Below, piece by piece: positions 29,482-37,979 of a stretch of 64,000 nt of DNA; position 1 is the stretch's first letter; the number at the start of each line of letters is the position of its first letter. The notes under the pieces were generated by a model, which saw only the letters and a list, made by a program, of their open reading frames with translations, was not told the DNA's origin and made no database searches. The DNA comes from Niabella sp. (GTDB lineage Bacteria; Bacteroidota; Bacteroidia; Chitinophagales; Chitinophagaceae), in contig JAPUDO010000053.1 in NCBI GenBank assembly GCA_027493055.1, positions 1 to 64,000 of the forward strand, in the 5' to 3' direction. The translations under genes were made by a program, and so were the position numbers.

Positions 29482-30699
29482 GTGGTATCACATGCGTTTA
29501 TACGGGATATTAATAATACATACGAAACTTTTAACAGCTTAAAAGTTTGCGTTATTATACCTACTTACAATAATGCTGCTACCATCAGCGCTGTTATCGC
29601 TGATGTACTTCGATATACAGGCAATGTTATTGTGGTAAATGATGGCTCTACTGATACTACCGAAACGCTTTTACAGTCGATAACTGATATAACCCGGGTT
29701 TCTTATACATTAAACCGGGGCAAAGGGTTTGCGCTGCGCACCGGGTTTAAAAAAGCCATAGCACTGGGGTTTGAGTATGCCATCACTATTGATTCTGACG
29801 GCCAGCATTTTGCTAAAGATCTCCCAGCTTTTATTAATAAACTGAAGGAAAGCGGCCCTGCCCTCATCATGGGAGCCCGTAATATGGACACAGCAGCAAA
29901 TGTACCGGGCAAAAGCAGCTTCGGCAATAAGTTTAGTAATTTCTGGTACAAGACTGAGACCGGCATTGAGCTGCCCGACACGCAGACGGGGTATCGTTTA
30001 TACCCACTTGCGCCTATCGGCCAAATGAAGTTTTTTACCCGTAAATATGAGTTTGAGATTGAAGTAATTGTACGCCTGGCATGGGCCGGGGTAAAAGTGA
30101 TCTCGGTTCCTATTACTGTATATTATCCGCCCAAAGAAGAGCGGATCAGCCATTTCAGGCCGTTTAAAGACTTTACACGCATCAGTATCGTAAACACAGT
30201 GCTGGTAACTATTTGCTTCTTTTATATATGGCCGCGCAATTTTTTCAGGCGGTTCTATAAAAATAAAAACTGGAAGCAGGAGCTAAAGCAAATACTGTTA
30301 AAGCCCGGTGAAAGTGATGCCAGGAAAGCATACTCCGTTGCGTTTGGAGGGTTTATGGGTATTGTTCCTATATGGGGATTCCAGCTGCTGACAGGCATTC
30401 CGTTAGCCCATTTATTAAAACTGAATAAAACGCTGTTTATAATTGCTGCTAACATCAGCATCCCTCCCATGATCCCCTTTATTCTTTTTTTCAGCTACAA
30501 AATGGGAAAGCCATTTATGGGCAGCAGGGCGGTGGATCTGTCGTTTAATAAGCAGCTTACCCTCGAAAAAATGGGTCAAAACCTGGAACAGTATATTTAT
30601 GGAGCCTTCTTTTTAGCGATCATTGTGGGGGTTCTGTTCTGGATACTAACGTTCTTATTTTTGAAAGTACGTAAGTTAAAAAAGCAAAGCCGAGCGTGA
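29482..30699 (+). CDS. Family 2 glycosyltransferase fused to a DUF2062 membrane domain
   Basis: 405 residues from a GTG start (no in-frame ATG nearby, so the start is uncertain). Residues about 20-240 form a GT-A domain: VCVIIPTYNNAATI, VVNDGSTDTTETLL and the metal-binding TIDSDGQH; similar to dolichol-phosphate mannose synthase-type enzymes. Residues about 265-400 are the DUF2062 domain (ARKAYSVAFGGFMGIVPIWG, then hydrophobic segments). This fusion is a usual member of flexirubin clusters. It probably transfers a sugar or lipid-linked group at the inner membrane; the substrate is unknown. Confidence 0.85.
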   Translation: MVSHAFIRDINNTYETFNSLKVCVIIPTYNNAATISAVIADVLRYTGNVIVVNDGSTDTTETLLQSITDITRVSYTLNRGKGFALRTGFKKAIALGFEYAITIDSDGQHFAKDLPAFINKLKESGPALIMGARNMDTAANVPGKSSFGNKFSNFWYKTETGIELPDTQTGYRLYPLAPIGQMKFFTRKYEFEIEVIVRLAWAGVKVISVPITVYYPPKEERISHFRPFKDFTRISIVNTVLVTICFFYIWPRNFFRRFYKNKNWKQELKQILLKPGESDARKAYSVAFGGFMGIVPIWGFQLLTGIPLAHLLKLNKTLFIIAANISIPPMIPFILFFSYKMGKPFMGSRAVDLSFNKQLTLEKMGQNLEQYIYGAFFLAIIVGVLFWILTFLFLKVRKLKKQSRA

Positions 30700-30761
30700 C
30701 AGACTAATCATTAGATTGTTTTCTATTGGCGAAGAGAAAACAATACATTAAGACCAGTTAA

Positions 30762-33700
30762 ATGCAAAAAACATTCACTTCCATATTCGATTTTTTTAAA
30801 AAGAACAAGGCGGCTCTTTACCTCACGTTTTTTACCACGCTGGCGCTGTTTGTTCTTTTTGCATCCAGGGTAAAATTTGTTGAAGATGTTTATGCCATCA
30901 TCCCGAAAGATGAAAAAACAGAGAAACTCACACAGGTATTTGAAAACTCCAAGTTCGCAGACAAGCTGGTGGTGATGGTTTCTCTTAGGGATAGTACCCT
31001 TACGGACCCCGATAAACTGACGGCTTATGCAGATATATTTGCAGAACATCTGCAACAGGATGCAAAACCTTATATAAAGAATCTCCGGCATAAAATTGAC
31101 GAGGCATTTACCTATTCCCTTTTTGAAACGATACAAAACCATCTTCCCGTTTTTTTAACAGAAAGTGATTATAATAAAATAGATACACTCCTGCAGCCGG
31201 AAGAGCTGGCAAAATCCCTCCGCCGCAGCAGTTCTATCTTGGGAATTCCTTCGGCAACGCCTGTTAAAAATATTGTATTGAAAGACCCATCCGGAATTTC
31301 GTTCCTGGCATTACAAAAATTACAGCAGCTGCAATACGAAGACAATTTTACACTTCATCAGAACCATTTCATTACAAAGGACAAGAAGACCCTGATGTTG
31401 TTTATTACGCCTGCTTACCCCGCAGGTAATACCGGTAAGAACCAATATCTTTTTAAGGCTATTGATGCTGTTATTGACTCATTGCAGCAGAACGGCTTTC
31501 CTAATATCAGCACACAGTATTTTGGCGCGGCAGTAGTATCGCAGAACAACGCGGCACAATTACGGAAAGACACCCTGCTTACACAAGGCGTTACCGTATT
31601 ATTCCTGGTTGTTTTCTTAGGCTTTTATTTTAAGCGGAAACGTGCGCCGGTGCTTATCCTGGTGCCGGTGGTGTATGGCGCAGCATTTGCGCTTGCCGCT
31701 ATCTGGTTTATTAAGGGCAGTATTTCTGTAATTGCATTGGGCACCGGCTCTATCGTTCTGGGAATAGCAGTTAACTATTCGCTGCATGTGTTCAATCACT
31801 ACCGGCATACCGGCAATATTAAAAAGGTTATTGAAGATCTTTCTTTTCCGCTTACGATTGGCAGCATTACTACTATTCTTGGCTTTTTGAGCCTGCAATA
31901 TGCTGCATCGGACATGTTGAAAGACCTGGGCCTGTTTGCCGGCTTCAGCCTTATTGGTGCAGCTTCCTGCTCCCTGGTATTTCTCCCGCATTTCATCAGC
32001 TCCACGCATAAAGTGGAAGTAAAACATTCATGGCTTGATAAAATTTCCTCTCTAAGAGTAGAGACGAATAAATGGGTGGTTGCTGCTATTTTCATTATTA
32101 CGATCGTCCTTTACCAGTTTGCCGGCAAGGTTTCGTTTGAGCCGGATATGATGCAGCTGAACTATATGTCGGACAAGCTTAAAGCAGCAGAGCATAAACT
32201 GAATGGCATTAGCGGAGCAGCTTTAAAATCTGTCTACGTTGTCAGCGAAGGGGATGACCTTAACAAGGCGTTACAAAGAAATGAAGCGCTTCAGAATGAG
32301 GTTGATCTTTTAAAAAGCAAAGGGCTTATTAATACCAGCTCGGGTGTGGCCAACCTGTTTATGTCAGACAGCCTGCAACAAAAACGGATAGCCCGTTGGA
32401 ACGCTTACTGGACACAGGACAAAAAGCAGCAGGTATTACAAAACCTCGCTGTTATGGCGCCCGCATCGGGTTTTACAGCAGATGGTGTCAATAACTTTGA
32501 AGAATTGATCAGCCAGGCATACCAGCCTGTTGCCCTGAATGACCTGCAGGCTTTACGGAACAGCTTTTTAGATGATTACATTACTGAAAAAGCAGGTATG
32601 GCCTCGGTGGTTACGTTGATCAAAGTACCTGAGCAATATAAACAACAGGTCATTGCGGCTATAGAGAAACAGCCACAAGCCACGGTTTTAGACCGGCAAT
32701 ATCTCACCAGCCGGCTTACACAAATGGTGAACGATGACTTTAACCATATTGCCTGGACCATTTCTATTATTGTTGCGGTTGTGCTGTTTTTAACTTATGG
32801 TAGAATAGAGCTGATGCTGATGTGCTTTATTCCGATGCTTTTTAGCTGGATATGGATACTTGGCATAATGGCCCTTTTTAATATACAGTTCAACATTGTG
32901 AACATCATCATCTCTGCTTTAATATTCGGGCTGGGAGATGATTACAGCCTGTTTGTTATGGACGGGCTGGTTAACGAATACAAAACCGGAAAGAAAAACC
33001 TTGCTTCCTATAAATCGTCTATTTTGTTGTCTGCCATAACTACCATGGCAGGTTTAGGCGTATTGATATTTGCGAAACACCCTGCTTTAAGGTCCATCGC
33101 TTTTATATCTGTCACCGGCATTCTTTGCGTGGTGATCATGTCGCAGGTGCTAATACCCTTCTTCTTTTCTTTAGTGATCAGAAACCGTGTGCGCAAAGGC
33201 TTTCATCCATGGACCTTATGGAGCTGGAGCCGTTCTGTTTTCTCCTTTTTCTATTTTGGTTTTGTAAGTGTGCTGCTTACCCTTATTGGTGTTTTTTTGA
33301 TTAAGTTGAATCTATTAGGAAGAAAAAAAGGCAAATATGTATATCATTATTTGTTGTCTAAATTCTGCATGTCGGTATTATACATCATGGGGAATTTTAA
33401 AAAGCAGCAGATCAACCCGGAGCACGAAAACTTTAAGAAGCCCGCTGTAGTAGTTGCCAACCATCAGTCTTTTTTGGATATTTTGCAAATGGCAATGCTT
33501 AACCCCAGGCTGATATTGCTTACCAACAAATGGGTATGGAACTCTCCTGTTTTTGGATGGGCCATAAAAATGGCTGATTTTTATCCTGTTGCCAACGGTG
33601 TAGAAAACAGTGTAGAGCTGTTAAACACACAGGTACGGGAAGGTTATTCCATATCTGTATTTCCTGAAGGTACGCGAACCTCATACCCACCCATGAAACG

Positions 33701-34601
33701 ATTTCATCAAGGAGCTTTTTACCTGGCAGATCAATTAAAGCTGGATATTGTGCCCGTGCTGTTTCACGGTTTAGGTTATACCATGACCAAAGGAGACTTT
33801 CTGCTGAAGAACGGCCCCATTACTGCTAAATATCTGCCCCGCATCAAAGCTGATGATACGAGCTGGGGCCATACTTACCAGGAAAGGACTAAAACTATTT
33901 CCAGGTATTTTAAACAGCAGCACGAAGCATTGACCAAAGAGTTGGAAACGCCGGCCTCTTTTAAAGAGCACCTGTTCTTTAACTATATTTATAAAGGTCC
34001 GGTGCTGGAATGGTATTTAAAAATCAAGCTAAGACTTGAAAATTATTACCAGCCCTTTCATGAACTTTTACCGGAGGAGGGGGATTTTTTAGACCTGGGC
34101 TGCGGCTATGGCTTTATGAGCTATACTTTGCATTGGGCCAGCCAGGGGAAACGGAATTTTACCGGGGTAGATTACGATGAAGAAAAGATTGCAACAGCAC
34201 AACGTTGCTTTAGCAGAACAGAAGCGGTAAATTTCGTTTGCGGAGATATTGCAACATTTCCGCCCCGAAAGTATAATGGGATCATCATCAGCGATGTCTT
34301 ACATTACCTGCCACCAACCTTACAACAGGAAGTAATTGAAAATGCCATAGACAGCTTATTGACAGGTGGTGTGCTCATCATTCGTGATGGAGATGCCGAC
34401 CTGAAGGAAAAACATAAAGGCACCCGGCTCACAGAATTCTTTTCAACCAGGATATTCTCATTCAATAAAACAACTAACAAACTGCATTTTCTATCGGGCA
34501 GTGATATAGAAGCTATTACAGCAAAAAAAGAAGTGCATTTGCAGCGTATTGACGATACAAAATATACTTCTAATGTGGTATGGGTGATAAGAAAAAAGTG
34601 A
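30762..34601 (+). CDS. MMPL/RND exporter - acyltransferase - methyltransferase fusion
   Basis: 1279 residues in three parts. Residues 1 to about 860 are an MMPL-type RND transporter with two sets of six membrane segments (first starting at FFTTLALFVLFASRV; the second set contains GLGDDYSLFVMDGL). About 885-1085 is a lysophospholipid-type acyltransferase with NHQSFLD and FPEGTRTS. About 1095-1279 is an S-adenosylmethionine methyltransferase with FLDLGCGYGFM. In flexirubin/aryl-polyene loci, separate exporters and acyltransferases move and attach the pigment; here they are one chain. The last 26 codons are duplicated at 35780-35859. Confidence 0.9.
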   Translation: MQKTFTSIFDFFKKNKAALYLTFFTTLALFVLFASRVKFVEDVYAIIPKDEKTEKLTQVFENSKFADKLVVMVSLRDSTLTDPDKLTAYADIFAEHLQQDAKPYIKNLRHKIDEAFTYSLFETIQNHLPVFLTESDYNKIDTLLQPEELAKSLRRSSSILGIPSATPVKNIVLKDPSGISFLALQKLQQLQYEDNFTLHQNHFITKDKKTLMLFITPAYPAGNTGKNQYLFKAIDAVIDSLQQNGFPNISTQYFGAAVVSQNNAAQLRKDTLLTQGVTVLFLVVFLGFYFKRKRAPVLILVPVVYGAAFALAAIWFIKGSISVIALGTGSIVLGIAVNYSLHVFNHYRHTGNIKKVIEDLSFPLTIGSITTILGFLSLQYAASDMLKDLGLFAGFSLIGAASCSLVFLPHFISSTHKVEVKHSWLDKISSLRVETNKWVVAAIFIITIVLYQFAGKVSFEPDMMQLNYMSDKLKAAEHKLNGISGAALKSVYVVSEGDDLNKALQRNEALQNEVDLLKSKGLINTSSGVANLFMSDSLQQKRIARWNAYWTQDKKQQVLQNLAVMAPASGFTADGVNNFEELISQAYQPVALNDLQALRNSFLDDYITEKAGMASVVTLIKVPEQYKQQVIAAIEKQPQATVLDRQYLTSRLTQMVNDDFNHIAWTISIIVAVVLFLTYGRIELMLMCFIPMLFSWIWILGIMALFNIQFNIVNIIISALIFGLGDDYSLFVMDGLVNEYKTGKKNLASYKSSILLSAITTMAGLGVLIFAKHPALRSIAFISVTGILCVVIMSQVLIPFFFSLVIRNRVRKGFHPWTLWSWSRSVFSFFYFGFVSVLLTLIGVFLIKLNLLGRKKGKYVYHYLLSKFCMSVLYIMGNFKKQQINPEHENFKKPAVVVANHQSFLDILQMAMLNPRLILLTNKWVWNSPVFGWAIKMADFYPVANGVENSVELLNTQVREGYSISVFPEGTRTSYPPMKRFHQGAFYLADQLKLDIVPVLFHGLGYTMTKGDFLLKNGPITAKYLPRIKADDTSWGHTYQERTKTISRYFKQQHEALTKELETPASFKEHLFFNYIYKGPVLEWYLKIKLRLENYYQPFHELLPEEGDFLDLGCGYGFMSYTLHWASQGKRNFTGVDYDEEKIATAQRCFSRTEAVNFVCGDIATFPPRKYNGIIISDVLHYLPPTLQQEVIENAIDSLLTGGVLIIRDGDADLKEKHKGTRLTEFFSTRIFSFNKTTNKLHFLSGSDIEAITAKKEVHLQRIDDTKYTSNVVWVIRKK
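34522..34601 (+). repeat. 80-bp direct repeat, copy 1 (3' end of the MMPL fusion gene)
   Basis: Identical to 35780-35859 in 79 of 80 positions; the first 75 bases are perfect. It ends exactly on the TGA stop. The copies are 1258 bases apart and bracket one Rpn-family nuclease gene. Confidence 0.97.
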
Positions 34602-34703
34602 CAGTTGCTTTTCTATTTCCTGTTTTTCTGCGAAAGATCTTAGTAGAAAGCCACTTTTTTCCCGAAGTAAGCTCGTACTAAACCTAAACCAAAAAGTAAC
34701 GTA

Positions 34704-34737
34704 TAAAAAAGGCCATTCCTAACATTAGAAACAGCCT
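34704..34737 (-). terminator. Intrinsic terminator of the second Rpn gene
   Basis: On the minus strand AGGCTGTTTCT (34737-34727) pairs with AGGAATGGCCT (34720-34710) over 11 positions including wobbles and is followed by TTTTTTATAC, 25 bases past the Rpn stop. Confidence 0.75.
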
Positions 34738-34761
34738 CTCTTTTATAATTTTTTAGGATCA

Positions 34762-35688
34762 CTATTTTTTATTTTTCAGCGAGGTGCGTATTTTTTTTAC
34801 AAAGCTAACAGGAACTTCTGCGGCACTTGCAGCCTGCTCATCAGTAAAGCCAAATTTATTTATAAGATTCTTTACGAACTCATAGCTTTTTTGCTCTGCA
34901 CCTTTTTCCATGCCCTTCTCCATACCTTTTTCCATAGCTCTCTCCTCTGCTGTTTTTAATACAGAATAGGCTGTCCATTTATCTAAAAGGTCTTTTTCGT
35001 ATAACATATACTCCTCCTTTTTTAAGTTAGCTACTTCAGCAATTTTAAATAACTTCTGAAATATCTTCTTATGCAAAAATACCGGAATTTTCTCCATTTT
35101 TCCCATGTTACGCAACACATACATCCAGCGTTCAAGGTCGGTTTTTATTTCCTGTTCTTCCAGGCTAAAATTAGGAAGCTCTAAAAATATAAATCCCAGC
35201 TTATTGTAAAACACCTCTCCGGTTTCTTCTTCTGCCAGCCGCACCCAATGAAAATATTTACCGGGAACTGTTTTATCAAAATTAAAGTCCATAAGCCCTA
35301 CAAAGTACACTTCTTTGAGCTCAAAGTCCCAGTGCCGGTTTCCTTTCGGTCCCTGCTCATGCAGTTTGCTGGCTATATAAAAAAGAGCGCGATCGGTAAA
35401 AAACTTCTGATCTGCCCGCTGTACTTCTATAATGAAGGTTTCGCCATTGGCGCCGGTACAGGTAAGATCAAAAATAGATTTGCGGTAATGCTTTGCCGGG
35501 CCGCCTTCTTCCTGTGGGTTATACACCAGGTCTTTTATTACTTTACACCCTTTGAACAGTTCGTTCAAAAAGGCAATCAGCAAATCTTTATTAGGCTCAG
35601 AACCCAGCAGGCGCTTAAATCCAAAATCGGTTAGCGGGTCTATAAAACGGCCAATCGGCGGAATCTTATTTTGGTGTTTTGTCATCAA
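34762..35688 (-). CDS. Rpn-family PD-(D/E)XK nuclease (PDDEXK_2 transposase-like)
   Basis: 308 residues. Starts IGRFIDPLTDFGFKRLLGSE, the hallmark of the PDDEXK_2/Rpn family, followed by the nuclease core SIFDLTCTGANGETFIIEVQ (Asp and E-x-Q). The middle contains WMYVLRNMGKMEKIP; near the end is a tandem MEKGMEKGMEKG repeat, and the tail (VKNLINKFGFTDEQAASAAE, VPVSFVKKIRTSL) resembles that of the Rpn protein at 20307. E. coli RpnA relatives are DNA nucleases that raise recombination. The gene is antiparallel to the pigment genes and bracketed by an 80-bp direct repeat, so it looks like an insertion. Confidence 0.85.
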   Translation of the reverse strand: MMTKHQNKIPPIGRFIDPLTDFGFKRLLGSEPNKDLLIAFLNELFKGCKVIKDLVYNPQEEGGPAKHYRKSIFDLTCTGANGETFIIEVQRADQKFFTDRALFYIASKLHEQGPKGNRHWDFELKEVYFVGLMDFNFDKTVPGKYFHWVRLAEEETGEVFYNKLGFIFLELPNFSLEEQEIKTDLERWMYVLRNMGKMEKIPVFLHKKIFQKLFKIAEVANLKKEEYMLYEKDLLDKWTAYSVLKTAEERAMEKGMEKGMEKGAEQKSYEFVKNLINKFGFTDEQAASAAEVPVSFVKKIRTSLKNKK

Positions 35689-35779
35689 CCAAAGATAAGA
35701 CTATGTTAATTTCGTTATTAAAATCTAAAGAAAAACCCTCAGACAAAGGTGTAAGCACCTCTCTTATTAATAGCTACAA

Positions 35780-35859
35780 CAAAAAAAGAAGTGCATTTGC
35801 AGCGTATTGACGATACAAAATATACTTCTAATGTGGTATGGGTGATAAGAAAAACGTGA
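35780..35859 (+). repeat. 80-bp direct repeat, copy 2 (orphan 3' end of the MMPL fusion gene)
   Basis: Duplicate of 34522-34601 with one mismatch, which changes the penultimate codon AAG to ACG; the stop codon is kept. It has no coding context here: the frame upstream is not continuous with it. It lies between the Rpn gene and the heavy-metal-domain gene. Confidence 0.97.
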
Positions 35860-35875
35860 TTAGCCCTGGAAAGAT

Positions 35876-36232
35876 CTAATCAGTAACTTCCTTTTTAGCC
35901 GTTCTATCATACTGGCAGCAGCCATGGAGGTTGTTGTAGGCTTTGTCAGAAGCTTTTGCTCCTGCGTTATCGTAGCCGGCTTCCGCGATTTTCTGCTGTA
36001 TTTGGGGGAGATCGGTGCTTTTAGCTTTATACTTTACAGTAAGGATCTTGGAATCTTTATTCCAGTCGGCAAACGAAGCGCCGGCATCTTTGGCCGCTTT
36101 TTCAATTGTTTTTTTGCACATGCCACAATTGCCCGAAACCTCAAAATTTTCTGTTTTCTGAGATTGGGCAAAAGAAGTATTAGCGGCAAATATCAATATA
36201 GCGGCTATCAATAATCTTAATTTCTGCATCAT
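35876..36232 (-). CDS. Exported heavy-metal-associated (HMA) domain protein
   Basis: 118 residues: signal peptide (LLIAAILIFAANTSFAQS), then an HMA ferredoxin-like domain with the metal-binding motif [18 protein letters not shown] (CxxC) and a C-terminal NLHGCCQYDR segment with two more cysteines. Such proteins bind copper or similar soft metals in the periplasm. ATG at 36232 or 36229. It is transcribed against the pigment genes and lies just beyond copy 2 of the direct repeat, 121 bases from the CrtI-like gene. Confidence 0.88.
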   Translation of the reverse strand: MMQKLRLLIAAILIFAANTSFAQSQKTENFEVSGNCGMCKKTIEKAAKDAGASFADWNKDSKILTVKYKAKSTDLPQIQQKIAEAGYDNAGAKASDKAYNNLHGCCQYDRTAKKEVTD

Positions 36233-36353
36233 TATCTTTTTTATTTTTAGTATAAATAGAGTACTTCAGTGAAATACAAAGCTAATAACATTATAAACCA
36301 GAATTTGTTAAAATCTGAATAAGTATTTTCCGCGATTTTTGCCTGTAATTACT

Positions 36354-37871
36354 ATGCATCCACCCGAGAAATATGATATTGTAATAATCGGCAGCGGCCT
36401 TGGAGGATTGTTATGTGCGAACCTTCTTGCTATGCACGGTAAAAAAGTATGCGTACTGGAAAAAAACAAACAGTTTGGTGGCAACCTGCAAACCTTTGCA
36501 CGGGATAAACAGGTTTTTGATACCGGTGTACATTATATTGGCGGATTAGATAAAGGACAGAATCTTTACCAGGTATTTAAATATGTGGGACTGATGGATC
36601 AACTAAAGCTGGAAAGAATGAATGAGTGTTTTGATAAAGTGCTGATAGGAAGCGATACCACCATTTATTGCCAGGCACAAGGATATGAGGCGTTCATTAA
36701 AAATCTTACAAAACATTTTCCGGAAGAAGTGCAGCATATTGTTGCCTACTGCGAAAGGATAAAAGAAGTTTGTGCCTCTTATCCTTTATACAACCTTACT
36801 TTGAAAGCTGAAGAAGACATGGCCTACAAAGGAAATAATCAAAGCGCCCGGGAAATAATTGCCTCTTTTACGTCTAATAAGAAGTTACAGGCAGTGCTGG
36901 CGGGCAACAATATTTTATACGCCGGTGATAGCGGTAAAACACCTTTTCATGTTCATGCTTTAATTACCAACAGTTATATTGAAAGCAGCTGGAAATGTGT
37001 AGGCGGAGGATCACAGATCGCGAAAATATTAGCAGCAAACCTCAGGAAAAACGGTAGTGAAATCATTCGCAATTGCGAGGTGAAAAAGATTGTAGAGGAA
37101 AATGGACGCATTGTTTATGTAGAAACAGAAAGAGGAAATAAAGTATATGGCAATCACTTTATATCGAATATAAATCCGGCCACTACATTGCATATTACCG
37201 ACTCCTCGCTTTTAAAAGGTTTATACCGGAAACGCATTGATAACCTGCAACAGGGTATTTCTTCCTTTTCGGTGCATATTGTTTTAAAGGGAAAAACAAT
37301 CCCTTACGAAAAATGTAATTATTATTATCACAGGGAAGGACAATTGTGGAACCTGAATAACTATACACCCGATAGCTGGCCCCTGGGCTATGGATTATAT
37401 TTTACAGAAGATAAACAAAATAAAGGTTTTGCTGCAACAGTATCACTACTGACGCCTATGCGTTTTGATGAAGTGGCACAATGGTCGGGTACTTATAACC
37501 GCGTAGGGAAGGCGGCTAACCGGGGCACAGATTATGAAAGATTTAAAGAACATAAGACCCGCCAATTATTGGAATTGGTAGATGAACGTTTCCCGGAAAT
37601 TGTGAAAAATATTAAAAGTGTATATGCTTCTACGCCGCTTACCAACCGTGATTATATTGGCGATGCCACGGGGAGTATGTATGGAATAGAAAAGGACTAT
37701 CACGATCCGCTTAAAACAATGATAAGTCCGCGTACTAAAATTCCTAACCTGTTTTTAACAGGTCAGAATTTAAATTTGCATGGCATTTTAGGCACTTCAC
37801 TAAGCGCTGTACTTACCTGTGTAATGCTGCTGGGCAATGAAGGGCTGGTGGAAGAGATAAGAAAGGCGTAA
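36354..37871 (+). CDS. CrtI/phytoene desaturase-like FAD-dependent oxidoreductase
   Basis: 505 residues from ATG 36354 (a TTG five codons upstream is less likely). The dinucleotide-binding motif IVIIGSGLGGLLCANLLAMHG and VLEKNKQFGGNLQTF are at residues 8-45, and the family's C-terminal FLTGQNLNLHGILGTSLSA at about 470-490. Close to bacterial retinol-saturase/carotenoid-desaturase relatives. In flexirubin loci a homologue is regularly present and is thought to adjust the polyene chain. Read with the downstream C45 gene. Confidence 0.88.
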   Translation: MHPPEKYDIVIIGSGLGGLLCANLLAMHGKKVCVLEKNKQFGGNLQTFARDKQVFDTGVHYIGGLDKGQNLYQVFKYVGLMDQLKLERMNECFDKVLIGSDTTIYCQAQGYEAFIKNLTKHFPEEVQHIVAYCERIKEVCASYPLYNLTLKAEEDMAYKGNNQSAREIIASFTSNKKLQAVLAGNNILYAGDSGKTPFHVHALITNSYIESSWKCVGGGSQIAKILAANLRKNGSEIIRNCEVKKIVEENGRIVYVETERGNKVYGNHFISNINPATTLHITDSSLLKGLYRKRIDNLQQGISSFSVHIVLKGKTIPYEKCNYYYHREGQLWNLNNYTPDSWPLGYGLYFTEDKQNKGFAATVSLLTPMRFDEVAQWSGTYNRVGKAANRGTDYERFKEHKTRQLLELVDERFPEIVKNIKSVYASTPLTNRDYIGDATGSMYGIEKDYHDPLKTMISPRTKIPNLFLTGQNLNLHGILGTSLSAVLTCVMLLGNEGLVEEIRKA

Positions 37872-37979
37872 AGAAATGTACGATGTTAGATGTACGAAGT
37901 ACAATGTGTGATGTACGTTATGGTTGGAGCCGTAAGCCGTACAACTGGTACCATACTGTATTATAAAATAACGAAAAGA

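Noticed and set aside
37862..37979. gatgtacg/tacgatgt short repeats as a CRISPR-like array
   Set aside because: Units are tiny, irregular and without spacers; similar low-complexity runs are common between Bacteroidota genes.
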